Numbered from the stretch's first letter, positions 11,701-23,896 are shown. The stretch is 64,000 nt of DNA from Sphaerolaimus hirsutus (GCA_964036195.1 OZ038450.1:4280701-4344700), one strand, 5' to 3'. Translations and numbers: made by a program. Notes: generated from the letters alone by a model not told the origin.

Positions 11701-14700
11701 TTCGAGGTAATACGGTAGATTGAATACACATGACTGACATTTCTACCAGTTTTCAACTCCCTCACTATATTTTCAACACATATTTTATCAACACACGTTA
11801 ATAAAAATCCACAACAAACATCTAAAACAACCCCAAAAAACAACCACCCCAAACCCAAACCTGCCCAGTCCGAACAACGGCGGCGCCCAGTGCACCGGGT
11901 CGAACGTGCGCGGCATCGTGTGCGGCCGCGCCAGCGACAGACGTGCCCACGACTGCGGCAGGTACTCGCACAGGAGCTACTCGGATAAACTGTGCCACTC
12001 GTTTAGATTCGATCCCGATAATCCCGATTTGGATTTGGATGGTACCAGTTATTTGCGTGGGTTTTGAGGGGATTTTTTGGGGGGATGTCTTGGGGGTTTG
12101 GTTGTTTGTGGTTTTATTGGTTGACACGATTTATTTGGCGCGCTGCTGAGATTTTTTCCCAATAATCAGCGATTGCAGCGAAAATCAAGTCGCAAATTAC
12201 CTTTAAGTGTTTTGTTCATTTGGTGTCTGTAGACTACACTTTCTTCAACTTGGTGGTCATACCATGTAACCGATTGTTTCATTTACAGATGAACACGCTC
12301 CATGCAAGGTGTGGTGCCAGCTAAAAGGAAGCCAGCTGATCAGAAACAAGGCCACCTACCCGGATGGGACACCCTGTGGTGGTGACAAATACTGCGTGAA
12401 TGGTGAATGCCTGGTGAGTGAAATTTTTCACAATGCGTTGTACAATGAATGACTGCCCACACTTTTGAAACTGATTATTTTGTTAAAGAAACTGACAACC
12501 TGAAACCATACCTAGCAAGTTTCAAAGTAAAATGACAAGTCAAGAGCCAAGTAAAATGACAAATGATTTTAATTTCAACTTATAAATGGTCAGATTACCT
12601 TCCTCTTAACTTATCATTTGTCATTTTATTCACTTTTCAACATGCGGAACTGGCCCCTGACCTAAAAAGAACACAGCAACCACCCTGCAACACTTCCAAC
12701 CCCCCCCCCCCAGTCGCTCGACTGTGCCTCGACCGCCTTAACATTCACGCCCACCGCGGACTGCCCCACTGCGAGCGCTGCCAGCGGCGCAGCCAGCAGG
12801 CAGATCAGGCAGCCGCAAGTGGCCAAGTGGGGCGACTGGTCCGCTTGGAGCCAGTGCAGCGTGACTTGCGGCGGTGGCGAGGGGAAGCGACATCGACAGA
12901 GACTCTGTTATAGGTGGGTGGGAATACTTTTTATAGTAAGTAATTATAAAAAAATCTTGTATTTATTTATATTCTCTCTTGTTATTTATATCTTCTTCTG
13001 ATAAAATAAATATAATTAAATCTCTCTGGAAAACCAGAGAAAATATAAATAAATACAAGATTTTTTTATAATTACTATTACTAATTTTAACAAACAAAAC
13101 AATTTGTTTCTATATTTATATATATATTCCCTGCGTTTTCAAAGAGACTTAATAATATTATATTTTTAGAGATTTCGAAGGATTAGGTATATTTAATTAT
13201 ATTTCTTAAAAAGACCCACTTTTGGAACACTAGTTGCGATGTGGCTTGTTCTGTTTAGAAGTTATTGTGATTTTAGATTATGATTGTATGAAATGTCAAA
13301 AAAACATTTGCCGTGCTCTAAGTATATTGTTTTGGTGAATACAGAACTCGGCTCATTGGAAACACAGGTAGTGCTATGCCTTTTATGAAAACCAAATAAA
13401 CCATTCCAACCTCCTTGCACCTACCATCACCTCACAGGGAGAATGAAATCGCATCAGCGGAAGTTTCTGAATGCATCAGCACATCCGCCAATGGTGCAAC
13501 TGACTCTGATGTAGCCAAGTGTCGAGCAGCTGGGAGTCCAACTTGTCCAGGGGCTTGGTCCTCGTGGTCGGATTGGTCAGAGTGCACTGTCACTTGTGGG
13601 GAAGGCGGCAGTAGGTTGAGGTAGGTTCCAGTAGGTTTTCATGGGTGTTGAATGTGGGTGTTGGATCTTGTATTGTGTTTGATCTACCTATCTTCTATTT
13701 CACAAGTGAACTGTTCCTGTGTTTTGCTTATCCTAAGTGCATAGACATTAAAAAATAATAAAATATTAAGATAAAGCAGCACTAACTAAGAGAAACCCAA
13801 ATACCGTATTACCTCGAATTATCCCCCCCTTGAATTACCCCCCCCCCCTCGAATTAACCCCCCCTCAAAATGGGCTGGGGAAATAATAAACCCCCCCCTT
13901 GAAATACCCCCCCTCCGGCACGATGTAACACCATGTATGCAATATATATGATGTATTTATTACTACTTATTTGCATCGTAGATACACTTATACGCTCATT
14001 TGTGTACAAATGTACATCTAAGGCCCCAATATAACCTATTTTCTCACATTTATTACCGTTTTTGTGTAAGAAAAAGCGTATACTTTACTATTAACTTCAC
14101 GAAAATTTCTGGCGAAATAATAAAAACCCCCCTCGAATAAACCCCCCCTCGAATTAACCCCCCCTCAAATTTTGCTGGCGAAATAATAAACCCCCATGGG
14201 GGTATTTCGAGGTAATACGGTAATTTACTCAAAATATACACGTATTTACATAAAAACAACAAATCCATCCAGATCCCGTCTCTGTTCCACGGGCTTTGGC
14301 TGCGCTGGTGAAAGTCTCGAACGAACCCCCTGTTCCAAAAGTAGCGAGACACCCCCCTGCCCTGGTTTGTGGGCCCAATGGGGTCCGTGGTCTGTGTGCA
14401 GCCGATCGTGTGGAGGGGGTAGTATGTTGAGAAGGAGGGAATGTGCAAATGGGAAGCGGTGCAAGGGGCATAGCGAAGTTTTTAGGGAGTGTAATGATCA
14501 GGTGAGCTGGGTATTTTGGTGCCATAATTGGACTTGTGTTTTTCCCTTTTGTTTCTGAATGCTTTGAAATCAGCATGGTATATTTATTGCTTATCGATTT
14601 TAGCGTATTAAGATAACAGCGATCCCTGCATGTTGCATTAATTGTGCTTCCTTACGTAATTAATATCAGATGTATGCATGCTAAATAACCAACAAAATGC

Positions 14701-17700
14701 TTCAAACAACTAAGAAACGTTTTCATCCATAGTCCTGCTTCGAATGGAGCCCCTGGGCCGCCTGGGGCGCCTGCGACGTGACCTGCGGAAAGTCTGGCGT
14801 CCGCCGGCGGAAACGAAAGTGCACCAAACCGGACGAACGCCGGACATACAGGATCAACAGTAGCGCTAACCTATCACAGTGCCCCGGCTCCGACCACGAG
14901 CTAGGTCCGTGCGACTTTGGCACGATGCCAAGCCGTTGCGACGGCTCCTGGCTGCAGTGGTCGGGCTGGAGCGACTGCAGCGTGACTTGCGGATCGGGTG
15001 CGCAGCGCCGCCGGAGAAAGTGCGCTGAGACGGCCCAGTATTGCGTCGGGCCCGATAGCGAAGATAGGGCATGCGATTTTAGGGTGCATTTTTTATTGCT
15101 TTTGAATTTTTTTGATGGATTTGCATGGATGCTGACTATTCTTTGGTATTGATGCTGAAAATGTTGACTTTCTAACGTTTTCAAACGTTGAAACGTTTTC
15201 AGAGCTGCGGCGGCGCTTGGTCAGAATGGAGCGACTGGTCGGCGTGTTCGCAGACTTGCGGCGGCGGGCAGCAGACCAGGAACAGACTCTGCGGGGCGCG
15301 TTAGTGTACTCAGGATGATTGAAAAAAATTTACGGGTTTTTCAAATGTTTTATAGTAAATTGACCGGAGTAAAGTGTGCGCCGTGCGGTCGCCGTCCCAC
15401 TCACACATATGTTTGTTACATCAATCAAACACCATCTAATCACCAATCCACCCCAAATATTAACGCCATCTCCAATAAATCACCCCCCCCCCCCAAACCA
15501 CCCCCAACACCCCCTACCCCCCACTCAGTATACTGCGTGGGCGAGTCGTCAGAGCGACGCGCGTGCGGCCTGCACAGCTGCCCCGTGTGGACCCAATGGG
15601 ACCCCTGGTCCAGTTGCTCCAGTGTTCAGTGCGGCGTGCCCGGCGCGCAGAAGAGAATGAGGTCTTGCAGAGGTGGGTGGATTGTGGTCGCTGGACATTG
15701 GGTGGGGTTTAGGTAGGGGTGTTGAGTGTGTAGTGAGTGCCCTCCAGTGCTAGATAAATGGCGCCATGATGCCATTCAAAATAATGGCACCAGGCAAAAG
15801 GAAAAATGGCGTCACACGGCACCTTTCTGAATAAAATGACGACGGAAACAATGACATAAATATTTAATACGCTTCAGTGTCTTTTCCACCTTGTGGTTTA
15901 TTTTTCAACTGGTTTGGCTGTGTTACGTCAGTCCAAACACGCAATATGCCACTTCTGTCTAGTGATAGATAAATTAAAGTAGACAAACACTCCAAAAGTC
16001 ATTTTCAAGCACTTTTATGCACATTCGTATATACTTCCAGGCAATGCTCAAGCAGTGGTTATAGCAACAGTGACTGGTGGCAACAATAATGACCTCACTT
16101 TCCCATCAGCACAATCAGCATCCTCTGATTTGGCATCGATTGAATACAGTTGTGATGGAAATTCAGTCGAGGAACAAGTGTGTAAGCCGGAAAATGGCTG
16201 TGAACAAGTTGATACTGACTGGACTGAGTGGAACGAGTGTAGCCATACCTGTGGTTTGGCTGGCACCAGAAGTAGGCAGAGGAAATGTGTTGTGTGAGTG
16301 GCCATTGTGCATCGTATGTAATTGCCCACCCCACCAGCTGAACTCGCCATATGATACCTTTTTCTGATAAGTGAATACCTGGCTTAAATAAACATTTTTG
16401 GCATCACTATCACAGTCAATGTATGATCGGATTTGACTGTTAAACTAAATAAACCAATATTACAAAATCAGGCGAAATACATCTCCACGTGGTGAAATAT
16501 ATCTCCAATTGTTAGTTCCAATCAACACATCCACCAACCCCCCATTACAGAACCCAAGGCTCATGCCCAGGTTTACCCAGCCGAACGCCCCTATCTCAAT
16601 CAGAACAGTGCAACACAGGTGTACCATGTACCACAACAACCACAACGCCAACTATAGCGCACACAGTGTGGTCCACGTGGCACCCGTGGAGTCAGTGTGA
16701 TGTCACTTGTGGCAGGGGTACAAGGAAGAGACTTAGACAGTGCCAATCAGGGGTGGGATGCAATAGCCCTGGTGCCAGTGTGCAACATGAATTGGAGCCC
16801 TGCAATATGGTTGCCTGTGGTCCGAGTAAGTGCCTTTTTTGGGGTTGTTTGGTTGATTTTGCTGATGAAATCTTTGTAAATGTTGCACCCGGTTGTCCAA
16901 TTTTTTTCATTTCTTGAATTCTATTTGTATTTGGGAAAAAATTCCCTTTTGAAAATTTATGAAATTGATAAAAGCTTCAATCACTGAAAGTCAAAGATCG
17001 GTTTTACAATTTTTTTTATTCATATCTTTTTTTGTACTCTAAATTTGGCCGTTTTTGAATCATTTTTTTATTATTTAACACTCGTACCACGGCTGGCTTT
17101 ACAAGTCAAGGGCATAATATAAAAAGTACAGAAAGAAAAAATATAGAACTGAAGTCTAGTTGGACAAATAAAGATAATTGAGAACAGATAATAGTAATAG
17201 TAATACACTCAAATTTTAAGGCATAACATTGGGTTGAACAATACACATTTACAGACCTGAGCAAAGTTTTCACGGAACAATTTTTTTTAAAGAATTCCTA
17301 GAACAGTTCACCTAATACGCATTATATATGTATATGTAATACAGACAAGCAAATATGTACGCGAAATAGGTACACAGTTTAATCAGCTATTGAAATATTT
17401 AAACTACCTAGAGAACAACCAGGGCCCTGGATTTACGTAATAAACTACTTGTAAATCAACGTAATCATGTTAAGAATGGCAACATGAAACGGTGGTAGTT
17501 AAAATTCGTCCTTTTTATCTGAATTAATTATGTGGAAATCATTTCATCCTAACTACTCAACTATCTAGAAAATTCAACACAGTAAAGTTAGAAAGCACAC
17601 TGGTTTAAATTTTAAAATTGCTAGAAAAAAATAACTTTTGTCAATTTGAAATTGAAATTTAATTCTACGCAAATTCAAAACCAATATTCCAAAATCTCCA

Positions 17701-20700
17701 AAACTCCCAAATCGATCTCCACCCATCTGAATCCTTCCCTCAAACCCCCCAGACACCTACAGTTGGTCCCTCTGGACATCCTGGTCATCCTGTAGCCGCA
17801 CCTGCGGCGCTGGTTTCAAATCACGCACGCGTCTCTGCGGCGACAATTCCAACTTGGACGCGTCGCTGTGCGGCGTCGGCTTCGCCAAGGAACAGACCCT
17901 GTGCGAACACAAGGAGAAGTGTGTGGAGGGTGTCCCAGGGGACAATGGAAGCACTGGTCGTGGATTGCTGGTGGTGTCCAGAGGGTCTTTGGTTGAGAAA
18001 AATGATGGACGGAAGGAGAGAAAAGGTTTATATTTTCATGAATATTATATTTTCAAGTGTATTGAATGAGATTTGAAATATTTTTAAAAATACATTAGGC
18101 TTTGTGATTGTGAGTGAAATGCTCGTGACTGAGAATGCACAGCTACACTCACTGTGTATGGAGTTGTGATGAAAAATGCCGCATTTTTGCTCTACAGTAG
18201 CAATGAACCGCGATACTCTTGTCTCAATTTTAACAGATGTCATGTTATTTTTCAAAAGAACAAGTATGCATGAAGCGATCTTTAGATGGCGTGGATTTGT
18301 ACATCTGAATCTGAAATAAGACAAGAAAGCACCAAACCCTGACAACAAACCCCCTTCCACTTTCAACCCCCCCCCCCCTCAAAACAGAATCCTCCACACC
18401 GCAAATCGACTTTCCGCAACAAACACCCACTTGGACGGACTTCAGTCAGTGGTCTGCGTGCAGTTGCTTCAAAAGGACCCAAACTAGAAGGAGATTTTGC
18501 GTTGTTAAGGAGCCTAGGATCGGTGGTTTTTGCCTGGGCCCTTTGATTGAGACTAGAGAATGCAAGCCAAAAGATTGCCGTGCGTTTGCGGATGGGCGGA
18601 ATTTGGGAAGTATTATACTTGAGGTTTTGGATGATAGAACTGGCTACGGATAGGGTTCAATCGGGATTGACTTTTCGGAATCGGGATCGGAATTGGTATT
18701 TTGAATTTTTGAGGATCGTGACCGGGATTGATGACACGGTGTCGAGATCAGGTCGCGATTTGATAATGTTTTAAGTATCGGGATTCTCAGATTTCGGAAT
18801 CCAGATAGGGATTGGGGCTTCGGGATCGGGACCGCTGAATCCCGTCCATTTGATTTCGGTCCATTCGATTAATGAATTGCGGTACAGTACCTAACTGTGT
18901 GTTGCATTTAAGTGTTCATATTCAGTTTTCATTTACCTATCATTGACACGGCAAAAATGAGTTCATGAAGCGTGTGGAAGCGGGCTCTATGAAGACACTT
19001 ACACTAACTTCCACACGCTTTATGAGGTTTTTGGTGAAGTGTTTTCCACACACTCCACCTATCTTCAAAATCTCGTGAAGCGAGCTTCCCGACACGGACT
19101 CAGTGAATACACTGCACAAACATTGTGCAGCCTCGTTGACGCATGTCTGTGGTGTGAAGTGTCTTCACGTTAAATTTCGTGAAGCGCCGGCAAGCGCCAA
19201 CCAGCTTCGTGAAGCGTCGGGAAGTGTCGCCGTGAACAACCAAACTCCGCCCACCCAGAGCCGATCTCGGGCGGTTGGACGCCCTGGTCCAGCTGGTCGT
19301 CCTGCTCGACCGACTGCGCCACGTTGGCATCGGGCCAACAAGTGCGCAACCGCATGTGCGCCCAGCCCGTGCCCGCAAACGGCGGCTCCTATTGCACCGG
19401 CACTTCGTTCGAGCAACGAGTGTGCCCCGAACCTGGCAACGAGTGTGACGATAGCAAGAAAGTGGACGGGGGGTGGAGCCATTGGAGTGAATACGGCCCC
19501 TGTTCGGCTACTTGCGGCACTGGGTATAGGAGCAGGACTAGGTCTGTTTCGTTTGGGGTGAGGGTCTGTTGGTGATGGAAAGTGCCGTGAATATTGAAGA
19601 TGTATTTAGAAGCGTTATGACAGTCTCTCATCACTGCACCACCGATCAACGATTTGAGTATATTTGAGTTCAGAAGATTTCATTCAATTTTCTGTCGTTT
19701 TTGTCAGGTAAAAGTAAAGTTTGCCTGTACAAGTTTAGCTCAGTGGTTTACCCAGGCAGATGAAAATATTCGAATTGCTGTTATCATTTTATTTTAGACG
19801 AATTTAAATTTCATATGCAATAGTGTAGTAGTGCAAATATCAAGGATGTTTTTCCCGATACCCTGGATAATTCCTTGCGTTTTTTAATCCATTTCAATTT
19901 ACACATGCAAATCATTTTCCCCTCACCTAGCAAATAAAGTGACATGTAAATATCAAGTGACAAAAATCTCGCGCAGATTTTGCTCCTCCCCGCCGCCATC
20001 AAACGGCGGTAGTTCTTGCGCGGGCGCCGATTTCGATATCGACACTTGCATAGCTGGCGACCCCTGCGACCAGTCGTGTGAGTTTGGAGGGTTTTTTAGA
20101 AAATAAAAAAGAAAGAATGTTCGCTGAAGCTTATCATAGGTTGAAAAACAAATATAAATTAATGTTAGAATGGGTTAGAATTACATGGTTGTAGTTTATT
20201 TCTCTGTTAAATTCGTTAGTTCATTTAGCGGGTGCATTTTCTTTGTTCATGTCCAGTTGGTAGATGTCATCTCATCATTTATGGTGCACTATCTTCGTTT
20301 GCAAAATGCGCTTCACTTTAATCATTTCTCGCGGTACATATGTTCTAAATGACGTCTTTGATTAGATTTAGCTGTCCTGAATTTTCAATAGATTTAGAAT
20401 TAGCTGGGATCAGGGTTGGTTTTATAAAAATTCATTTTAGTAAAATTGTATAAAAATTGTATAAAAATTTTATTTTATTTTAATTTTATTCTTGTTTCAT
20501 TTTATTTTATTTTTTTTTATTCCCAAAAGTCATTAATAAAAAAAAGAGACATATTTTACAAAAAATTTACAAAAATTGTACAAAAGTTTTACAAAAATCG
20601 AAATCATACATGCAAGGCCAGAAAAATTTTATAATTAGACCTATACATGAAAAACCTGTGACAAATTTTTCCCTTACTTTTCAAAAGTTGCATGCAGTAT

Positions 20701-23700
20701 GGATTGTTAGGTAGCTGCAAGTGTAAAGTTACAATTTTTGATCAGAATGGTTTGCATTTTCAGTAGAAGGACTACTGGAGTGTGCTTGGCACATTTGTAA
20801 AATGTCATGCAAAGTGTCAATTGTCATGGAAAATGTAAAGTAAAGTGTCAATTGTCATGCAAAATGTCGAGTGTCATGTCAAATTTCAAGCAAAGTGGCA
20901 ATTGTCATGACAAATGTCATGCAAAGTGTAAATTGTGTATCCAAATCTTTTGTTTTTGTATCCAAATGTTCACATAAGATTTGGATTTAACAACAACATA
21001 ATTTGGATACAAAACATAAGATTTGGACACAATTTGCGTGACAATTGATACTTAATTTTTACGTCGTGTCATGACAATTTACACTTTACTTTACATTTGT
21101 CATGACAATTGACACTTTGCATGACATTTTACATGACATTTGACACTTTACAAAGCCTGGGCCTACCCACAGATCCATGAATAAACAGGTAGAAACTCAA
21201 GCAATGAGTTAAAATTTTACAAAAAATATGAATTTTTTACAATTTTACAAAAATATGAATTTTTATACAATTTTACAAAAATTCGAATTTTTATACAATT
21301 TTTATTTTTATTCTTAAATTTTCCATTTTATTTTATTTTATTTTATTCTTGAATATTCCATTTTATTTTTATTTTATTTTTATTTTTTTCTGAGATTTTG
21401 CCAACCCTGGCTGGGATGCAAGCTGGCTATGTTTCTATTTTGTGCTCTTTGTGGCTTCATCTCGATGCTTTTGTATGCACACCGGTACATATATTTACTC
21501 TATCAATTTCGCACTGCAGAGTTGAAGCGGGGGGGGGGGGGTAATCAAGGCAATCGGTATTTTATTTATATTTATTTGCATAGACGGACAAATGGAGGGG
21601 GCAGGCTTGATACGCACATTTGCCCGTTTTTTTCACTTGACACTTTTTCAAATGATTTTCAGATATGAGTAAAGTGAAAAAAAGTTGTGCAATGACATTA
21701 GTGAACTTTTTTCACTTCACTCATATCTGAAAATCACTTAAAAAGTGTCAGATGAAAAAAACGGGCAAATGTGCGTAACGGGCAGATGTGCGTATCAGTG
21801 CACCCCCAAATGGAGCACATTTCCCCAAGTCACAACAAACCAAATGCAAGCTTGCACACCCACCTTGCAATACACTTAGCTGGTTGCACGCCTAATTCCA
21901 TTTGAGAACGTAGGGCGCTTGACACTAGGGTTCAATCGGAATTGACTTTTCGGGATCGGGATCGCGACTGGTATTTTGAATTTTTGGGGATCGTGACCGG
22001 GATTGGTATTTTCAGATTTCGGGATCGGCATTGGAATTTTCAGATTTCGGGTCGGGATCTGTATTGGAATTCGGATCGGGATCGGGACCGCTGGCTGAAC
22101 CACGGAAATTCTCGGGATTCGGGATAATGATCCAGTATTTGATTGAACCCTACCCAACACGCGAGTAAACCCAACACGGCTGTGCACAATCATTTGATCA
22201 TGCGCTTACTCATTTGCCCGGCGCCCTACGTTCCAATTGAATCTCGGCCCTGGCCCCAGCCGCACTCAAATAGATCCAAATCTATCTATCCACCACAAGC
22301 GCACACCCCTCAGCTAGTCGCCTAGTCAATTTCGGTCTGGGCTGGTCGGACTGGGGCAGCTGGTCGGAGTGCAGCCACTCGTGCGGTTTCGGGACCCAAA
22401 ACAGGCAGAGATTGTGCGCCGTGGGCAGCGCCTGCAGGGGCCTTGCCTTTGTGACCCGATTTTGTGCCCTTCCAAAGTGCGAGGGTAAGTTTGAAGGATA
22501 TGTGGAGGAGGGTAGAGTTATGTTAAGATTGTTTTTCGGTAGTTATGTACTATCCTAGTTTGTTGGATACAGTATTTATTCGAATAGAAGAGCCCTCTTC
22601 TAATTATTTCGTCAACTTTTTCCCGTCATTCTATTGGAGACACCCTTCTATTGGAAGCCGCCCTTCCATATTTTCCACCACTTTTTCAGGCATCTTTTTA
22701 AAGTTCTACAAAGACTTTTTAAAGTGTTACGTCACATCACAGAGGACTCATAGAATGATGATTATTAGAGTTCATTTCAATATTTTATTTAAAAATACCA
22801 CAAAATGAATGAACCAAAGCCACTAAAAACAGCGTCCATTGACATGTTGTAATTTTTATTCATTTGACACAATTCATGCAGGTTTTGATCATTTTATTGG
22901 AAATTGCTCTTCTATTTATTTCGTGTCCCAAATAAAGTGAAAAGGTGTACCTCCGATTGAACCCGCCCTTCTATCAGAAAAAATACAAAGTAGACAGTTA
23001 GAATCACTTAATTAAATCGTATTGCCAGATAAGAATCCATAAAGCAGCATGTCTGTTTTGGATTCTGTTGCATTGTGTTTAAGCAGGTAGAAAAAACTAT
23101 TTATAGATTCTCAGGACTCAGGCTTTGTTCACTATGTTCAGACTTTTTTCATTTTATGCAAAAAACCTACCTGTATAGAAGTCTATTTAGATACTCACCC
23201 TGTATTGATTTCAGCACCAATCAATGGCCAGTGGTCAGCTTGGGGTGATTGGAGTGACTGTCCATCTGGGTGTGATGATAAACCTAAAAAGATCAGGTCT
23301 GACACTCGTTCCACAATCTTGCACTTTTTCTCATTTTGCTTTCCGCTGTATGCATGTATTTATATTTGCTAGCATTTCACCCAACAGTAGAAAAACTAGT
23401 TGCCACCATTGCACATGAAGCATATTATAACGCCATACCCGGTGGCGCTCCCAGACCCTGTAAAATGTCAAATGTCATGAAAAATGTCAAAAGTCATGTA
23501 AAATGGCAAACTGTCTTTGACTTGACTTTAGACACTTAACATGACATTTTACATTTCACAGGGTTTGGGAGTGCTCCATGTCTGTGTGTGCACCTAACAC
23601 CCATCTCACCCACATCACCGCACCCTCGCATTGCACCAATTTTTTTGCAGATAACCCAACATGAATGCAAATGCTTGGCACTGTGCCAGCTGACTGGCAC

Positions 23701-23896
23701 AAATCGAAATTCAACATTGTGCAGGATTCGCGTTTGCTCGAACCCTTCACCCGCGAACGGCGGCTACCCTTGTTTTGGCGCTAGTCACCAACAATTGTCC
23801 TGCAAGGGTAAGGGTGCAAATGGGGATTTGCCCTTGCCCTGTGCCCGGCAGTCGGCCAATGAGCAGCTTATTTTGCAGCGACATCAATTGGAGTAA
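7824..23896 (+). CDS. ADAMTS-family secreted metalloprotease with about 16 TSP1 repeats (27 exons)
   Basis: Zinc endopeptidase of the extracellular matrix, expected to be secreted and cleave matrix proteins. Exons read from the sequence: 7824-7901, 7966-8131, 8195-8707, 8784-8980, 9060-9143, 9221-9498, 9753-9890, 10415-10604, 10695-10787, 11018-11193, 11869-12041, 12289-12413, 12714-12913, 13438-13620, 14273-14501, 14733-15083, 15203-15299, 15529-15672, 16041-16293, 16551-16825, 17753-17929, 18388-18579, 19259-19541, 19977-20077, 22314-22484, 23215-23296, 23725-23896. All junctions are GT-AG, all phases agree, and the total is 5121 nt (1706 aa plus TAA). Domain order is signal peptide, prodomain, protease, disintegrin-like, TSP1, Cys-rich, then serial TSP1 repeats. 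I see no typical ADAMTS spacer domain: the Cys-rich exon is followed almost directly by TSP1 repeats, an arrangement recalling nematode ADT-1-type proteins. Individual boundaries may be off by an alternative splice site; 17929 is the least certain (a second GT in the same phase lies about 45 bases downstream). Assignment to a numbered ADAMTS is not possible. Confidence 0.93.
8784..9890 (+). CDS. ADAMTS exons 4-7: reprolysin-type zinc protease domain
   Basis: Four exons (8784-8980, 9060-9143, 9221-9498, 9753-9890) encode the catalytic domain. It starts at the [17 protein letters not shown] strand-helix typical of ADAMTS proteases and includes the [13 protein letters not shown] segment. The zinc site is split by an intron in the middle of an Asn codon: exon 6 ends ...AHEMGH plus AA, and exon 7 adds C to give HEMGHNLGMVHD. 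This is a perfect HExxHxxGxxHD with the three zinc His, the catalytic Glu and the trailing Asp. A Met-turn-like Met lies downstream (CCLMSPVNG). An unspliced reading gives a distorted motif, so the splice is required for an active enzyme. Confidence 0.94.
10415..10787 (+). CDS. ADAMTS exons 8-9: disintegrin-like domain
   Basis: Exon 8 (10415-10604) encodes [10 protein letters not shown] followed by [20 protein letters not shown], which fits the ADAMTS disintegrin-like domain (pattern LPGQxFSADQQCxxxFG). Exon 9 (10695-10787) encodes [10 protein letters not shown] and [11 protein letters not shown], the conserved end of this domain. The acceptor at 10414 rather than the earlier AG near 10370 was chosen because only it keeps the conserved frame. 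Both exons are in phase with their neighbours. Confidence 0.9.
11018..12413 (+). CDS. ADAMTS exons 10-12: central TSP1 and Cys-rich region
   Basis: Exon 10 (11018-11193) completes the WCRGGQCV end of the disintegrin-like domain and enters the central TSP1 repeat at HGAWSAW. This repeat is atypical: the WSxW core is followed by CSQC rather than CSxTCG. Exon 11 (11869-12041) has [17 protein letters not shown], the second half of the TSP1, then [14 protein letters not shown]. Exon 12 (12289-12413) carries APCKVWC and [19 protein letters not shown], the recognisable ADAMTS Cys-rich signature ending in CVNGEC. Intron 10 (11194-11868) holds a fragment of the 'CCCTCGAAATAC' inverted-repeat family. 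Confidence 0.9.
11365..11715. mobile_element. 'CCTCGAAATAC' inverted-repeat family fragment in an ADAMTS intron
   Basis: G-rich strand of the same family (ATTCGAGGGGGTTTATTCAA, TTCGAGGTAATACGG at the right end). Other copies, complete or partial, are at about 6180-6440, 10068-10310, 25130-25320, 26442-26772, 29038-29310, 40478-40560, 40923-41250, 42180-42290, 44306-44766, 59455-59560, 60463-60808, 61381-61505 and 62650-63075. Confidence 0.75.
12714..16825 (+). CDS. ADAMTS exons 13-20: first block of C-terminal TSP1 repeats
   Basis: Eight exons carry about nine TSP1 repeats, recognised by the WSxWSxC(S/T)xTCG core followed by an Arg-rich RxR strand. Examples are [15 protein letters not shown] (exon 13), [16 protein letters not shown] (14), [16 protein letters not shown] (15), two repeats in the long exon 16 (14733-15083), [17 protein letters not shown] (17), [17 protein letters not shown] (18), [13 protein letters not shown] (19) and [16 protein letters not shown] (20). 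The first Trp motifs are candidate C-mannosylation sites. Exons 19 and 20 also encode Asn/Ser- and Thr-rich linkers. Exons mostly start late in one repeat and end in the Arg-rich strand of the next, suggesting growth by exon duplication. Confidence 0.9.
12939..13068. repeat. Near-perfect hairpin element in an ADAMTS intron
   Basis: Arms of about 38 bp (TAATTATAAAAAAATCTTGT ... and its complement) flank a loop of roughly 50 bp. A strong fold-back, AT-rich, with no coding content. Confidence 0.8.
13802..14222. mobile_element. 'ACCGTATTNCCTCGAAATAC' inverted-repeat element, complete copy
   Basis: The ends TACCGTATTACCTCGAATTA and its complement (TTTCGAGGTAATACGGTAAT) bound C-rich blocks of the CCCCCTCGAATTA type and an AT-rich centre with TGATGTATTTATTACTACTT. 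It lies in the ADAMTS intron 13621-14272. This copy serves as the reference for the split element at 59680-61319. Confidence 0.8.
17753..23896 (+). CDS. ADAMTS exons 21-27: distal TSP1 repeats and C-terminus
   Basis: Seven widely spaced exons encode the last TSP1 repeats: [17 protein letters not shown] (exon 21), a divergent [13 protein letters not shown] repeat lacking TCG (22), two repeats in exon 23 ([15 protein letters not shown] and [16 protein letters not shown]), [17 protein letters not shown] (25) and [16 protein letters not shown] (26). Exon 24 (19977-20077) completes a repeat with NGGSSC. The last exon (23725-23896) finishes the final repeat (SPANGGYPC) and ends with a short polar tail at TAA 23894-23896. 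A GT at about 23815 could allow another splice, so the C-terminus is less sure. The large introns hold inverted-repeat elements (20790-21160, 21606-21795, 21926-22150, 23450-23572). Confidence 0.85.
18651..18870. repeat. 'CGGGATCGGGATTGG' repeat element
   Basis: Built from short imperfect units such as TTTTCGGGATCGGGATCGG, starting at AGGGTTCAATCGGGATTGAC. It is in an ADAMTS intron. Copies are at 21926-22150 (with GGGTTCAATCGG...GATTGAACCCTA ends), 24498-24640 and 40745-40800. Confidence 0.75.
20790..21160. repeat. 'TGTAAAATGTCA' fold-back element copy in an ADAMTS intron
   Basis: Expanded copy with many alternating AAGTGTCAATTGTCATG and complementary units around an AT-rich centre. It lies in the 20078-22313 intron of the ADAMTS gene. 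Confidence 0.75.
21606..21795. mobile_element. Fold-back element with ATACGCACATTTGCCCG ends
   Basis: The left arm ATACGCACATTTGCCCGTTT is matched by the right arm AAACGGGCAAATGTGCGTA, and the arms continue as CAGATATGAGTAAAGTGAAA and its complement. It lies in the ADAMTS intron before exon 25. Confidence 0.8.
21926..22150. mobile_element. 'CGGGATCGGG' element with inverted ends
   Basis: The left end TAGGGTTCAATCGGAATTGA and the right end TTGATTGAACCCTA are complementary (TAGGGTTCAATC), with a low-complexity CGGGATCGGG core between. Terminal repeats on a minisatellite-like core suggest that the core is mobilised as a unit. Confidence 0.75.
22555..22990. repeat. 'TATTCGAATAGAAG' repeat element in an ADAMTS intron
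   Basis: Contains repeated CTTCTATTGGAGACACCC and ends in CCCTTCTATCAGAAAAAATAC, complementary in style to ACAGTATTTATTCGAATAGA at the start. Related fragments are at 5957-6057 and 58730-58850. Architecture is similar to the CCTCGAAATAC family but the sequence is different. Confidence 0.6.
23450..23572. repeat. 'TGTAAAATGTCA' fold-back element copy in the last ADAMTS intron
   Basis: Ends are CTCCCAGACCCTGTAAAATG and the complementary TTTCACAGGGTTTGGGAG. The copy is short (about 123 bp) and sits inside the intron 23297-23724. Confidence 0.75.
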
